Source: Aurantimonas manganoxydans SI85-9A1 (lineage in GTDB: Bacteria > Pseudomonadota > Alphaproteobacteria > Rhizobiales > Rhizobiaceae). Taken from it: DNA of 64,000 nt. Under the pieces are notes generated by a model. That model had not been told where the DNA came from and did no database searches. It saw nothing but the letters and a program-made list of their open reading frames with translations. The translations under genes were made by a program, and so were the position numbers. The stretch lies in the NCBI RefSeq assembly GCF_000153465.1, contig NZ_CH672387.1, positions 1,806,046 to 1,870,045 of the forward strand, read 5' to 3'. Positions 1 to 9,314 of the stretch are shown piece after piece. Within the stretch, counting starts at the first letter, position 1. The number at the start of each line of letters is the position of its first letter.

Positions 1-243
1 CAGCTTGTCGGCGATCGGGTCCAGCATGCGGCCGATGGTCGAGGTCTGCTGCCAGGCGCGCGCCAGATAGCCGTCGAGGAAATCGGTGACACTGGCTGCC
101 AGGAAGATGATCAGCGCCGACCAGCGCGCATAGTCAGGGCTTCGCAGCGTCCCTTCCAGGAAGAAGCAGAGGACGACGAGCGGCACGCAGACGATGCGCG
201 CATATGTGAGGAGATTGGGTAGGCTGTAGGCGCGAGATGCCAT
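1..243 (-). CDS. pgsA: CDP-diacylglycerol--glycerol-3-phosphate 3-phosphatidyltransferase, partial
   Basis: This makes phosphatidylglycerol phosphate from CDP-diacylglycerol and glycerol 3-phosphate at the inner membrane. The first 81 codons are present and the gene runs off the left edge. The protein begins MASRAYSLPNLLTYARI, then a hydrophobic helix, then the CDP-alcohol phosphatidyltransferase signature (TDFLDGYLAR, spacer, G-x3-D-x3-D ending MLDPIADKL). It lies 91 bases downstream of uvrC on the same strand, a common rhizobial pairing, so the two are probably co-transcribed. The complete signature and pairing make the call firm. A second member of the superfamily lies at 12870-13475, but its N-terminus differs. 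Confidence 0.9.
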   Translation of the reverse strand, partial: MASRAYSLPNLLTYARIVCVPLVVLCFFLEGTLRSPDYARWSALIIFLAASVTDFLDGYLARAWQQTSTIGRMLDPIADKL

Positions 244-334
244 GGAAAGTCCGCTTCGGCTGTGCGTGTCAGTACAAGCCCGCAAGCCGGGCTTTCGTCA
301 ACCGCCATTGTCCGCATGACACATGACGGTCAGT

Positions 335-2401
335 TCATCCACGCTCGTGGAAGTGGTCGTAGATCGATTTCGCCATGGCCGCCGAGATGCCCTCGACTTC
401 GCGCAGATCGCTGAGGGCGGCCCGCGACACGGCCTTGGCCGTCCCGAAATGGTGGAGCAGGGCGCGCTTGCGCGACGGGCCGATGCCGCCGATCTCGTCG
501 AGCGGATTCTTCACCAGCTCCTTCTTGCGCCGTGCCCGATGGGTGCCGATGGCGAAGCGGTGTGCCTCGTCACGCAGCCGCTGCAGGAAGTACAGCACCG
601 GATCGCGCGGCGGCAGCGAGAAGGGCTCGCGCTCGCCGGTGACGAAGCGCTCGCGGCCGGCATCTCGGTCGACGCCCTTGGCGACGCCGATCGTGGTGAC
701 CCGGTCGGCGATGCCGAGCTCGTCGAGAATTTCGCGGACCGCGGAGATCTGCCCCTTGCCGCCGTCGATCAGGACGAGGTCCGGCCAGGCGGGCATGGAC
801 GAGTCGGACAGGGCGTCCTGCGGATCCTCCTCGTCTTCGGTCTGGGCAGACAGCGGGACGTCGCCGTGCTCCTTGATCAGCCGCGAGAAGCGCCGGCGCA
901 TGACCTCCTTCATCATGCCGAAATCGTCGCCGGGCGTGATGTCGTCGCCGCGGATATTGAACTTGCGGTAGTGATTCTTGGCGAAGCCCTGCGGGCCGGC
1001 GACGATCATGCCGCCGACGGCGGCGGTGCCCATGATGTGGGAGTTGTCGTAGACCTCGATCCGACGCGGCGTGCGCGCCAGTCCGAAGGTTTCGGCGACG
1101 CCCTTGAGGAGCCGCGCCTGCGACGAGGTCTCGGCCAGCCGGCGTCCCAGCGCCTCGCGGGCATTGGCCGTGGCATGGTCGACGAGGTCGCGCTTCAGGC
1201 CGCGTGCCGGTACGCCGATCTGCACCCGGTGCGAGGCCTTCAGGCTCAGCGCTTCGGCCAGAAGCGGGCCGTCGTCGACCATCAGCGGCAGCAGGACGAG
1301 GCGCGGCACCGGCTTGTCGTCGTAGAACTGGGCAAGGAATGCGCCGAGCACCTCGCTCGGCTCCAGCGAGGAATCGGCCTTCGGGAAATAGGCGCGGTTG
1401 CCCCAGTTCTGGCCGGTGCGGAAGAAGAACACCTGGATGCAGGTCATGCCGCCTTCCTGGTGGATGGCGAAGACGTCGGCCTCCTCGATCCCGGTCGGGT
1501 TGATGCCCTGATGGCTCTGGACGTGGGAGAGGGCCGCGAGACGGTCGCGGTAGATCGCGGCGCGCTCGAAATCGAGGTCGTCGGAGGCCTCCTGCATGGC
1601 CGCCGACATGCCATTCTTGATCTGGTTGGAGCGGCCGGACAGGAACGCCTTGGCCTCACGCACGAGGCCATCATAGTCGGCGATCGAAATCTCGCCGGTG
1701 CAGGGCGCCGAACAGCGCTTGATCTGGTGCAGCAGGCAGGGCCGGGTGCGGCTTTCGTAGACCGAATCCGTGCAGGTGCGCAGCAGGAAAGCGCGCTGCA
1801 GCGAATTGATCGTGCGCCCGACCGCCCCGGCCGAGGCGAAGGGGCCGAAATAGCTGCCCTTTCGCGAACGGGCACCGCGATGCTTCATGATCGCCGGCGC
1901 CTCGTGATCCTCGCTCACCAGGATGTAGGGGAAGGATTTGTCGTCGCGCAGCAGCACGTTGTAGCGCGGGCGCAGGCGCTTGATGAGGTTCGCCTCGAGC
2001 AGCAGCGCCTCGGTTTCCGTGCGCGTCGTCACGAATTCCATCTGCCGCGTCTCGCGGATCATCCGCGCGATGCGCTGGGTGTGGCCGCCCAGCCGCGTGT
2101 AATTGGCGACGCGCTTCTTCAGCGAGCGGGCCTTGCCGACATAGAGGACGTCGCCGTCCTTGCCGAACATGCGATAGACGCCCGGCTGGTTCGGCAGACG
2201 CTTGGCGAGCGCGGCAATGAGCTCGGCCCCGGTGAGGTCGCGCGCCAGCTGCTGACCGGCATCGTCCCAGTCGATCGAGGCCAGCAGCGCGGCACTCGCC
2301 GCGGCGGCCCTGCCGTCGGGAGCGTCGCTGCCCTCGTCCAACGGGTCGGACTCAGCGCCGTCGATCAAATCGTCGTCTGTCTCTTCAGGCTCGTCGATCA
2401 T
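335..2401 (-). CDS. uvrC: UvrABC system protein C (excinuclease subunit C)
   Basis: This is the nuclease subunit of nucleotide excision repair, making both incisions around a UvrB-bound lesion. The 688-residue protein starts with about 60 acidic, low-complexity residues. It then has the GIY-YIG nuclease domain (GVY at about 74, YVGKA at about 87), a UVR motif ([19 protein letters not shown]), the UvrC homology domain with YDNSHIMG and VLIDGGKGQ, and C-terminal helix-hairpin-helix motifs ([28 protein letters not shown]). The ATG follows AGGATAAA. Length is slightly above the usual 610-650 because of the acidic head. A 708-codon ORF opposite it is an artefact of high GC. pgsA follows downstream. 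Confidence 0.97.
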   Translation of the reverse strand: MIDEPEETDDDLIDGAESDPLDEGSDAPDGRAAAASAALLASIDWDDAGQQLARDLTGAELIAALAKRLPNQPGVYRMFGKDGDVLYVGKARSLKKRVANYTRLGGHTQRIARMIRETRQMEFVTTRTETEALLLEANLIKRLRPRYNVLLRDDKSFPYILVSEDHEAPAIMKHRGARSRKGSYFGPFASAGAVGRTINSLQRAFLLRTCTDSVYESRTRPCLLHQIKRCSAPCTGEISIADYDGLVREAKAFLSGRSNQIKNGMSAAMQEASDDLDFERAAIYRDRLAALSHVQSHQGINPTGIEEADVFAIHQEGGMTCIQVFFFRTGQNWGNRAYFPKADSSLEPSEVLGAFLAQFYDDKPVPRLVLLPLMVDDGPLLAEALSLKASHRVQIGVPARGLKRDLVDHATANAREALGRRLAETSSQARLLKGVAETFGLARTPRRIEVYDNSHIMGTAAVGGMIVAGPQGFAKNHYRKFNIRGDDITPGDDFGMMKEVMRRRFSRLIKEHGDVPLSAQTEDEEDPQDALSDSSMPAWPDLVLIDGGKGQISAVREILDELGIADRVTTIGVAKGVDRDAGRERFVTGEREPFSLPPRDPVLYFLQRLRDEAHRFAIGTHRARRKKELVKNPLDEIGGIGPSRKRALLHHFGTAKAVSRAALSDLREVEGISAAMAKSIYDHFHERG

Positions 2402-2768
2402 TTTATCCTGGCCGGAGAGGGGCTTGGCGCCGCTTCCGGATATCTATAATCAGGGTCCGCCATGCGTCGGCCAAGGGGATGCCGGTGCGGTTCGCCCCTT
2501 CTATATGATTCCGCACCGGCGAGAATGCAGGGGGTGGCGATCACTTCCGCGCATCCGGCGACAGCGCATCATGGCAGGTGTCGCGATTCGGCAACTATCG
2601 CCGGAAAACGTGCCGAAACGATGCAGCCATTCGCGATGTCGGCTGTTTCCTTTTGGAACGATCCCCACATCGGATTGAGAGCCATGTGGTGCCTCGCCCC
2701 GAACGGGCCCGCAGGCGCCACGATCGCCAGCCGGGACATTTGCCGGCGGGGTCGGAAGGAGAAGGCGC
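2402..2768. other. Intergenic region between divergent uvrC and outer-membrane barrel gene
   Basis: A 367-base gap separating two divergent genes, so promoters for both should lie here. On the minus strand, 45-60 bases upstream of uvrC, a TATAGAT-like -10 with a weak TTGG-type -35 is a possible uvrC promoter. CTATAT at about 2502 resembles an alphaproteobacterial -10 on the plus strand, but I see no convincing -35. A strong ribosome binding site (GGAAGGAGAAGG) lies just before 2769. I see no coding potential; the short ORFs here are Arg/Pro-rich shadows. Confidence 0.5.
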
Positions 2769-3440
2769 ATGCTGAACCTGCTTCGCAGTCTCGCGGTCGG
2801 AACCGCTGCGGCCGTTGCCCTGGTGCCTGCCGCGCGCGCAGCCGACGTGATCTATGAAGAGCCGCAGCCGCCGGTTGCGGCCCCGATTGCCCCGTCGACG
2901 CCGGTCTATGTCTGGTCGGGAGCGTATGCGGGCGCGTTTGTCGGCTACAACACCTCGAATTTCGACCAGTCCACCGGCGCGAGCTTCGACGGCGACGGCT
3001 TCGTCGGCGGCGTCTACACCGGCTACAACTGGCAGGCGGATCAGTTCGTCTTCGGTCTGGAAGCCGATCTCGGCGGCTCCGACGTCGATGCGAGCGGCAC
3101 CAATGCGGCCACCGGCGCGCAGCTCGATGCCGACAGCAACATCTTCGGCTCGTTCCGGGCCCGCGTCGGCGTCGCGGTCGATCCGTTTCTGGTGTTCGCG
3201 ACCGGCGGCTTGGCCGCGGCGCGCAACGAGCTCTCGCTCAACGGCTTTTCCGACAGCCAGACAAGCATCGGCTATACGCTCGGCGCCGGCGTCGAAGCGC
3301 GCGTCAGCGACGATGTGACGACGCGCCTCGAATATCGCTATTCGGATTTCGGCAGCGAGACCTACGATCTCGGCAATACCAGTGTGTCGTCGGGCTTCGA
3401 CGAGCATTCGATCCGGGCCGGCATCGCGCTGAAATTCTAG
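2769..3440 (+). CDS. Outer membrane beta-barrel protein (Omp25/Omp31-like porin family)
   Basis: A 223-residue outer-membrane protein. The signal peptide ends ARAADVIYEEP, the form typical of rhizobial Omp25/31 proteins. A Pro-rich linker follows, then WSGAYAGAFVGYN starts an eight-stranded barrel with alternating hydrophobic strands (FVGGVYTGYNWQ, FGSFRARVGVAVDPFLVFATGG, TTRLEYRYSDFG). It ends in IRAGIALKF, a terminal aromatic residue as expected for BAM recognition. A strong ribosome binding site, GGAAGGAGAAGGCGC, fixes the start. The gene at 9315-10136 is a second member sharing the ADVIYEEP mature N-terminus. The exact role (structural, adhesin or porin) cannot be told from sequence. Confidence 0.88.
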   Translation: MLNLLRSLAVGTAAAVALVPAARAADVIYEEPQPPVAAPIAPSTPVYVWSGAYAGAFVGYNTSNFDQSTGASFDGDGFVGGVYTGYNWQADQFVFGLEADLGGSDVDASGTNAATGAQLDADSNIFGSFRARVGVAVDPFLVFATGGLAAARNELSLNGFSDSQTSIGYTLGAGVEARVSDDVTTRLEYRYSDFGSETYDLGNTSVSSGFDEHSIRAGIALKF

Positions 3441-3458
3441 CGGCCGGCCCGGTCGGAA

Positions 3459-4064
3459 TCAGCTCGCCGGCATAGACGGCTTGAGATCGGCATAGGCCGG
3501 GAACTGCTGCTCGAAGCGCTGCAGCCAAGCCGCCAGCTGCGGCCTTTCGCCCTCGATCTTGCCCGGGAAGCGCATGGTGGCCCAGCCGAGCAGCGCCGCG
3601 ACGGCGAAATGGCCGATGGTCAGGTTTTCGGGAAGCTCCAGGATCTGCTGTTCGAGCGTTGCCAGGCCGCGGTCGGCTTTGCGCAGCTGCTTGTCCACCC
3701 AAGGCTGGTGACGCTTGTCCTCGGGCCGGTAGCGGACCTCGTAGACCGACAGGATCAGGGCATCGACGATGCCGTCGGCCGTCGCCTCGACGGTGGCGGC
3801 GATGCGCCACGGCTCGATCGCCTGCGGCACCATCTGGTTGCCGCTCAGGCGGTCGAACAGGGCGCAGATCACACGGCTGTCATAGACCGTGGCGCCGTCG
3901 TCCATGACCAGCACGGGGATCTTGCCGAGCGGATTGGCCGTGATCAGCTCATCGGGCTCGGCGGTGGTGTCGACCGGCACGGTCTCGATGGCGATGCCGC
4001 AATGGCTGGCGGCCATGCGGACCTTGGCGGCAAAGGGGGAGGGGGCGGAATAATAGAGACGCAT
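3459..4064 (-). CDS. Glutathione S-transferase family protein
   Basis: A 201-residue cytosolic GST. The N-terminal thioredoxin-fold domain starts MRLYYSAPSPFAAKVRM, with the SPFAAKVR segment at the glutathione-activating position and NPLGKIPVLVMDDG carrying the cis-proline. VYDSRVICALFDRL follows, then an all-helical C-terminal domain ending in LAAWLQRFEQQFPAY. The frame is open upstream to 4655, but that extension is Arg-rich and antisense-like, so I use the ATG at 4064. It converges on the barrel gene with an 18-base gap, and the secreted protein gene at 4079-4612 lies just upstream on the same strand. The substrate is unknown. Confidence 0.88.
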   Translation of the reverse strand: MRLYYSAPSPFAAKVRMAASHCGIAIETVPVDTTAEPDELITANPLGKIPVLVMDDGATVYDSRVICALFDRLSGNQMVPQAIEPWRIAATVEATADGIVDALILSVYEVRYRPEDKRHQPWVDKQLRKADRGLATLEQQILELPENLTIGHFAVAALLGWATMRFPGKIEGERPQLAAWLQRFEQQFPAYADLKPSMPAS

Positions 4065-4078
4065 GCTGTTCGACGATC

Positions 4079-4612
4079 CTATTTGGAGACGTAGCCATAC
4101 CCGGTGCGTCCCTCCTCCGGGAAGCGGCGCAGCGATTCGCAATTGGCACCATAGACGTGCCACTCGTCGAGACCCAGAACGCAGCCCTCGGCCCGCCAGG
4201 ACGCCACCGGCGAGAAGCCGCCGAGATATTCGCCGGCTGCCGCGAAGCCCATCGGATGCTCGATGACGTAGTAGACGGTGCGGCTGACATGGTCGGACAG
4301 AAGGGCGGTCGCCTGGCAGTAGCGGCGCTCGATCGGCGCTGCGGGCAGCGGTTCGTCGGCGCGCTGCGGGAAATAGGCCTTCTCGAACATGCCGCTGAAT
4401 TCGAGGATCTCCAGCTTCACGCCGACCATGGTCGGCGCGCCGTATTCGAACTGGTCCTCGACCTGCCCGAGGACGTCGGCATCGTCGCAGGCCGGGACCA
4501 GCGCGGCGCGCAAGGGGGCAGGCTCGCCGTAGCGCAGATCGGCCGCCTGGGCGGGCAGGGCCGCCACACCGGCGACGAACAGGGCAAGGGCGGCAGCGAT
4601 GGCACGATACAT
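4079..4612 (-). CDS. Secreted hypothetical protein
   Basis: A 177-residue protein I cannot assign to a named family. It has a clear Sec signal peptide (MYRAIAAALALFVAGVAALPAQA, cleavage before ADLRYGEP), so it is probably periplasmic. The mature part has four cysteines (ACDD, RYCQ, GCVL, NCESL), which could form two disulfides, and an aromatic-rich central region (EFSGMFEKAYFPQ, RTVYYVIEHPMGF). There are no membrane helices after the signal. It is 14 bases upstream of the GST gene and follows rlmJ by 62 bases on the same strand, so the three may be transcribed together. The start was chosen because it places the signal peptide at the N-terminus. Confidence 0.75.
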   Translation of the reverse strand: MYRAIAAALALFVAGVAALPAQAADLRYGEPAPLRAALVPACDDADVLGQVEDQFEYGAPTMVGVKLEILEFSGMFEKAYFPQRADEPLPAAPIERRYCQATALLSDHVSRTVYYVIEHPMGFAAAGEYLGGFSPVASWRAEGCVLGLDEWHVYGANCESLRRFPEEGRTGYGYVSK

Positions 4613-4674
4613 GGGACAGCCTTCCACGTCGGATCCGTTTGGGTTTCGGTAGCACGAAAACGCCGCGGGCGACC

Positions 4675-5520
4675 TCACGGGTGCGGCGACGACGACGTAA
4701 AAACCGAAAATGTTGCCGCCTCGCCGCTTCCCAGCAGCGGCGCGAGGGTCGTCAGCACCGCTTCGGCCTCGGCGGCGAAGACGAAGGGCGGGTTGATGAC
4801 GGTCAGGCCGGTGCCGACGAAGCGTTCGTCGGCCGTATAGGGCTCGCGGAAGAATTCCGCCGTCACGCGCTCGCTGACGGGCAGGGCATCAAGACGCTCG
4901 TGCAGGGCGGCAACAAGGGCCGGGCGCTTCAGTGGATACCAGACGGCATAGATTCCGCCGGCCCAGCGCTGCAGTGCCTTGGCGAGGCCTTCAGCGATGG
5001 CGTCGACCTCGTCGGTGCGCTCGAAGGGCGGGTCGATCAGGACGAGGCCACGCTTCTCCTTTGGCGGCACGTGGGAGCCGAGCGCCAGCCAGCCGTCGAG
5101 GGCGATCGCCTTGGTCTGGACGTCGCCGGCAAAGAGCGTCTTCAGCGCCGCGGCATCGGCGGGATGCAGCTCATAGGCGGAAAGGCGGTCCTGCGGACGC
5201 AGCAGGCGCCGCGCGATGAGCGGCGAGCCGGGATAGCGGTCTTCGGAGAGATCGGAGGCCAGCGCCCCGCGGTATTCGGCCAGGAGCGGATCGTCCATGA
5301 CGTCGGCCGCGGCCTGGACCAGCCGGCCGACGCCATCCGCATGCTCGCCGGTCCGCCGCGCTTCGTCCGATGTGAGCGAATAGCTGCCGCGGCCCGCATG
5401 GGTGTCGAAGACGCGGAACGGCTTCTCCTTGCGCTTCAGATAGGCGATCAGCCGGGTCAGCAGGGCGTGCTTGACCACGTCGGCGAAATTGCCCGCGTGA
5501 TAGGCATGGCGATAGTTCAT
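4675..5520 (-). CDS. rlmJ: 23S rRNA (adenine(2030)-N(6))-methyltransferase
   Basis: This SAM-dependent enzyme methylates N6 of A2030 in 23S rRNA. The 281-residue protein begins with the hallmark MNYRHAYHAGNFADVVKH, has the SAM-binding segment FDTHAGRGSY, and carries the N6-methyltransferase catalytic motif in VLIDPPFE (DPPF). YAVWYPLK and TGLTVINPPF near the C-terminus also match the family. Length equals the E. coli enzyme (about 280). An upstream in-frame extension to 5823 is rejected because the family N-terminus starts exactly at this ATG. The gene is divergent from the old-yellow-enzyme gene across a 184-base gap. Confidence 0.95.
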   Translation of the reverse strand: MNYRHAYHAGNFADVVKHALLTRLIAYLKRKEKPFRVFDTHAGRGSYSLTSDEARRTGEHADGVGRLVQAAADVMDDPLLAEYRGALASDLSEDRYPGSPLIARRLLRPQDRLSAYELHPADAAALKTLFAGDVQTKAIALDGWLALGSHVPPKEKRGLVLIDPPFERTDEVDAIAEGLAKALQRWAGGIYAVWYPLKRPALVAALHERLDALPVSERVTAEFFREPYTADERFVGTGLTVINPPFVFAAEAEAVLTTLAPLLGSGEAATFSVFTSSSPHP

Positions 5521-5704
5521 CGGACGTCGTGTTCCTTCGGTGCAGGTGCCCGCGCGCGAACACTCTCCAGCGGCGTGGGGCGATGCCGGATCGCAGCTGG
5601 CGAACGCTGTGTTCATCCGCCTTACCGCGCTGCGGCAAGTCCCCATCTCTCGCGGCAACGCCGGCACATGCCGGCCGTCTTTGCATCCGGAAGAGGACAC
5701 CGCA

Positions 5705-6817
5705 ATGGCTGACGAGAAACTGTTCGAGCCGCTCGATCTCGGCCCCACCCATCTGGCCAATCGCGTCGTCATGGCGCCGCTGACCCGAAGCCGCGCCACC
5801 GACGCCGGCGATCTGCGCGACATCCATGTCGAATATTACAGCCAGCGGGCCGGTGCCGGCCTGATCATCACCGAGGCGACGAACATCTCGGCGGAAGCCC
5901 GCGGGTACGCCTATACGCCGGGCATCTTCACCGACCGCCATGTGGCGGACTGGACGAAGGTGACCGATGCCGTCCACGCGAAGGGCGGCAAGATGTTCCT
6001 GCAGCTCTGGCATGTCGGCCGCATCTCGCACCCCGACCTGCAGCCGGGCGGCGCGCTGCCGGTGGCGCCCTCGGCGGTCAAGCCCGACATGAAGGCCTTC
6101 ACGGTCGACGGCTTCAAGGACATTCCGGCGCCGCGGGCGCTGGACAAGGACGAGTTGCCGCGTGTCGTCGCCGACTACGTCAAGGCGGCCGAGAACGCCA
6201 AGGCCGCCGGTTTCGACGGCGTCGAGGTGCATTCGGCGAATGGCTATCTTCTCGACCAGTTCCTGCGTGACGGCGCCAACCAGCGCACCGACGAATATGG
6301 CGGCTCCATCGAGAACCGCATCCGGTTCCCGCTCGCGGTCGTGGATGCCGTGGTCGGCGTCTGGGGCCCGGAGCGCGTCGGCATCCGCATCTCGCCGGTC
6401 AGCCCGGCCAACGACCTGACCGACAGCGATCCCGAGCCGCTGTTCAGCCGCTATGTGGAGGAGCTGGCGAAGCGCAAGCTGGTCTATCTCCACGTCGTCG
6501 AGGGCGAGACCGGCGGGGCCCGCGATCCGCAGGAGTTCAAGGCCTGGTCGCTGAAGGACAAGTTCGACGGTCTCTACATGGGCAACAACGCCTATGACCG
6601 GACGATGGCGATCGAGCGCGTGGCAAATGGCGAGACCGATCTCGCCTGCTTCGGCCGGCCGTTCATCTCCAACCCGGATCTCGTCGAGCGGCTGAAGCTC
6701 GACGCGTCGCTGGCCGAATGGGACCAGGCGACGATGTATGGCGGCGACGAGAAGGGGTATATCGACTACCCGGCATTGAGCGAGGACGAGCGTTCGCGAC
6801 TGGCCAAGGCGGCGTAG
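5705..6817 (+). CDS. Alkene reductase, old yellow enzyme family (NADH:flavin oxidoreductase)
   Basis: A 370-residue FMN-dependent TIM-barrel ene-reductase of the NemA/OYE type, reducing activated C=C bonds or nitro and nitrate-ester compounds with NAD(P)H. It begins KLFEPLDLGPTHLANRVVMAPLTRSRA, the flavin-binding first strand. It carries the substrate-binding HSANGY motif (His and Asn hold the substrate carbonyl, Tyr donates the proton) and the family signature RTDEYGGSIENR. The C-terminal FGRPFISNPDLVERL also fits. The ATG follows AAGAGGACACCGCA. A GC-rich stem-loop lies about 40 bases after the stop. The physiological substrate is unknown. Confidence 0.93.
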   Translation: MADEKLFEPLDLGPTHLANRVVMAPLTRSRATDAGDLRDIHVEYYSQRAGAGLIITEATNISAEARGYAYTPGIFTDRHVADWTKVTDAVHAKGGKMFLQLWHVGRISHPDLQPGGALPVAPSAVKPDMKAFTVDGFKDIPAPRALDKDELPRVVADYVKAAENAKAAGFDGVEVHSANGYLLDQFLRDGANQRTDEYGGSIENRIRFPLAVVDAVVGVWGPERVGIRISPVSPANDLTDSDPEPLFSRYVEELAKRKLVYLHVVEGETGGARDPQEFKAWSLKDKFDGLYMGNNAYDRTMAIERVANGETDLACFGRPFISNPDLVERLKLDASLAEWDQATMYGGDEKGYIDYPALSEDERSRLAKAA

Positions 6818-6854
6818 TCGAAGTCGAACACGACGCAGCCAATCTAGACAGGAG

Positions 6855-6882
6855 AAGGGTCGGGCCGTCGGGTCCGGCCCTT
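6855..6882 (+). terminator. Possible terminator after the ene-reductase
   Basis: A nine-pair stem (AAGGGTCGG with CCGGCCCTT, one G-U pair) around a loop of ten bases, followed by a short pyrimidine run rather than a true T tract. It lies about 38 bases after the OYE stop codon. The weak T tract keeps confidence low. Confidence 0.4.
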
Positions 6883-6975
6883 CCTTGCGTATGGGGTCAG
6901 CCGATCGCCGGGGTCGATGGTCTTGATCGCAAAAATGAATTGGGGCGCGTCCGGGAGTTGCGGTATCGTCGCGCC

Positions 6976-9090
6976 ATGAACAAACCGCTTCCCGTCGCCA
7001 TCGGGCATTCCGCCTGTCCGCATGATTGCCCTTCCACCTGCGCGCTCGACGTCGAGATCCTCGAGAACCGGACGATCGGCCGGGTGCGCGGGGCGGCGGC
7101 GAACGACTACACGGCCGGCGTCATCTGCGCCAAGGTCGCGCGCTATGCCGAGCGAATCCATCATCCCGACCGGCTGATAACGCCGCGGCAGCGGGTCGGC
7201 GCGAAGGGCGAGGGCGGCTGGCGCGAGATTGCCTGGGACGACGCGCTCGACCTCGTCGCCGAGCAGTTCGTGAAGGCCGAGGCGAGGCACGGAACGGAGG
7301 CGGTCTGGCCCTACCAGTATGCCGGCACGATGGGGCTGGTGCAGCGCGACGGCATTCACCGGCTGCGCCATGCCAAGCGCTATTCCGGCCAGTTCGATTC
7401 GATCTGCACCAACATGGCCTGGACCGGCTGGTTCGTCGGTGCCGGTGCCATGCGCGGCGCCGATCCGCGCGAATTGTCGAAGTCGGACTGCATCGTCATC
7501 TGGGGCACCAATGCGGTCGCCACCCAGGTCAATGTGATGACCCACGCTGCCAAGGCCCGCAAGGAGCGCGGCGCGAAGATCGTCGTCATCGACATCTACG
7601 ACAACGCCACGATGAAGCAGGCCGACATGGCCCTGAAGCTGCGGCCGGGGACCGACGCGGCGGTCGCCTGCGCGCTGATGCACATCGCGTTCCGGGACGG
7701 CACGGCGGACCGGGATTATCTCGCTCGCTACACCGACGATCCGGCCGGGCTGGAGGCGCATCTGGCCACACGGACGCCGGAATGGGCGGCCGCGATCACC
7801 GGCCTCGACGTCGCCGACATCGAAGCCTTTGCCGCGCTGGTCGGGCGGACACCGCGCAGCTATTTCCGCCTCGGCTACGGCTTCACCCGCCAGCGCAACG
7901 GCGCGGTGGCGATGCACGCCGCCATGTCGGTGCCGGCCGTCTACGGCCACTGGCGCCACGAAGGGGGCGGGGCGTTCCACTCCAACTCCGACATCTTCGG
8001 CCTCGACAAGTCCGAGATCATGGGGGCTGCCGATCGCGACCCGTCGATCCGCTATCTCGACCAGTCGCGCATCGGCGCCGTCCTGACCGGCGACGCCGAC
8101 GCGCTCGCCGGCGGTCCGCCGGTTGCAGCCATGCTGATCCAAAACACCAATCCCGCCAATGTCTGCCCTGAGCAGCGGTTGGTGCGGCAGGGCTTGCTGA
8201 GGAACGATCTCTTCACCTGCGTCCACGAGCAGTTCATGACCGATACGGCGCAGATCGCCGACCTGGTGCTGCCGGCGACGATGTTCCTGGAGCATGACGA
8301 TATCTATCGCGGCGGCGGGCAGAACCACATCGTTCTCGGGCCCAAGCTGGTCGATCCGCCGGAGACGGTGCGCACCAACCATTTCGTCATCGAGGAACTG
8401 GCCAAGCGCCTCGGCGTCGCCGACCATCCGGGCTTCGGCCTCGACGAGCGCACGCTGATCGACAACATGCTGAAGGCAGCGGGCGATACGGAGGGGTTCG
8501 AAGGCCTGCAGCGCGAGCGCTGGATCGACCGGCAGCCGCCCTTCGAGGAGGCGCATTTCCTGAACGGCTATGCCTGGCCGGACGGCAAGTTCCGCTTCAA
8601 GCCGGACTGGACCGGGGGGCAGGCACCGAACCGGCCCCCGGACAGCATGGGGCCGCAGGGGCCGGTCGCCGGTCTGCCGGAGTTTCCCGACCATGTCACG
8701 CTGATCGAAACCGTGGACGACGCGCATCCCTACCGGCTGGCGACCTCGCCGGCGCGGCAGTTCCTCAACTCGACCTTCGCGGAAACCCGCGGATCGCGTT
8801 CGCGCGAGGGGGCGCCGGAACTACTCGTCCATCCCGAGGATGCGCTGCGCGAGAGCCTCGGCGACGGCGAGATCGTCACCATCGGCAACAGCCGTGGCAG
8901 CGTCCGGCTGCCGGTCAAGGTCAGCGATACGGTCAAACCCGGGGTGCTGATCCACGAGGGCCTGTGGGCCAACGCGGACTTTCTCGACGGCGAGGGCATC
9001 AACGTCCTGACGGGAGCCGATCCTGTTGCCCCCTTCGGCGGCGCAGCGTTCCACGACAACCGGGTCTGGCTGCGCACGGCACGGGCATAG
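6976..9090 (+). CDS. Molybdopterin-containing oxidoreductase (DMSO reductase/formate dehydrogenase superfamily)
   Basis: A 704-residue catalytic subunit of the Mo/W-bis-MGD superfamily. The N-terminus has a [4Fe-4S] motif, Cys14-x3-Cys18-x3-Cys22 and Cys51 (GHSACPHDCPSTCALD, GVICAKV), followed by the large cofactor domain (DSICTNMAWTGW, VIWGTNAVATQ) and a C-terminal molydopterin-binding dinucleotide domain from about residue 580. There is no Tat signal, so it is predicted cytoplasmic. It stands alone, with no adjacent electron-transfer or membrane subunit. Uncharacterised alphaproteobacterial relatives are usually labelled only as molybdopterin oxidoreductases, and the substrate cannot be inferred. 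The ATG at 6976 is chosen over an upstream extension lacking homology. Confidence 0.88.
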   Translation: MNKPLPVAIGHSACPHDCPSTCALDVEILENRTIGRVRGAAANDYTAGVICAKVARYAERIHHPDRLITPRQRVGAKGEGGWREIAWDDALDLVAEQFVKAEARHGTEAVWPYQYAGTMGLVQRDGIHRLRHAKRYSGQFDSICTNMAWTGWFVGAGAMRGADPRELSKSDCIVIWGTNAVATQVNVMTHAAKARKERGAKIVVIDIYDNATMKQADMALKLRPGTDAAVACALMHIAFRDGTADRDYLARYTDDPAGLEAHLATRTPEWAAAITGLDVADIEAFAALVGRTPRSYFRLGYGFTRQRNGAVAMHAAMSVPAVYGHWRHEGGGAFHSNSDIFGLDKSEIMGAADRDPSIRYLDQSRIGAVLTGDADALAGGPPVAAMLIQNTNPANVCPEQRLVRQGLLRNDLFTCVHEQFMTDTAQIADLVLPATMFLEHDDIYRGGGQNHIVLGPKLVDPPETVRTNHFVIEELAKRLGVADHPGFGLDERTLIDNMLKAAGDTEGFEGLQRERWIDRQPPFEEAHFLNGYAWPDGKFRFKPDWTGGQAPNRPPDSMGPQGPVAGLPEFPDHVTLIETVDDAHPYRLATSPARQFLNSTFAETRGSRSREGAPELLVHPEDALRESLGDGEIVTIGNSRGSVRLPVKVSDTVKPGVLIHEGLWANADFLDGEGINVLTGADPVAPFGGAAFHDNRVWLRTARA

Positions 9091-9252
9091 CCGGCCGGGT
9101 CGTCGTGTGGCGTCGAGGTCGGGGTCTCAGGCCGTCTTCAGTCGCTTGGGCGGTGAAGCTGAGGTTCTGAATCAGAGTCCGCTCGCGCCCGTAAGGTGCT
9201 GAAAGGGCGGGCGGTTCGCGCGCTCTCGAAGCCGCAGGTTTGGCCTGAACAC

Positions 9253-9280
9253 AAAAAAGCCGGCGCGAAGAGCGCCGGCC
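9253..9280 (-). terminator. Rho-independent terminator of the outer-membrane barrel gene
   Basis: Read on the minus strand, a perfect eight-pair stem (GCCGGCGC at 9272-9279 and 9259-9266) with a five-base loop is followed directly by six T residues (9253-9258). It lies about 35 bases past the stop of the barrel gene at 9315-10136. Confidence 0.85.
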
Positions 9281-9314
9281 TTCCTGTTCGTACGGACCGG
9301 ACGGTCCGCCGAAA

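Noticed and set aside
323-2449. 708-codon ORF on the plus strand opposite uvrC
   Set aside because: It mirrors uvrC in a GC-rich frame, has no domain motifs, and uvrC on the other strand is unmistakable.
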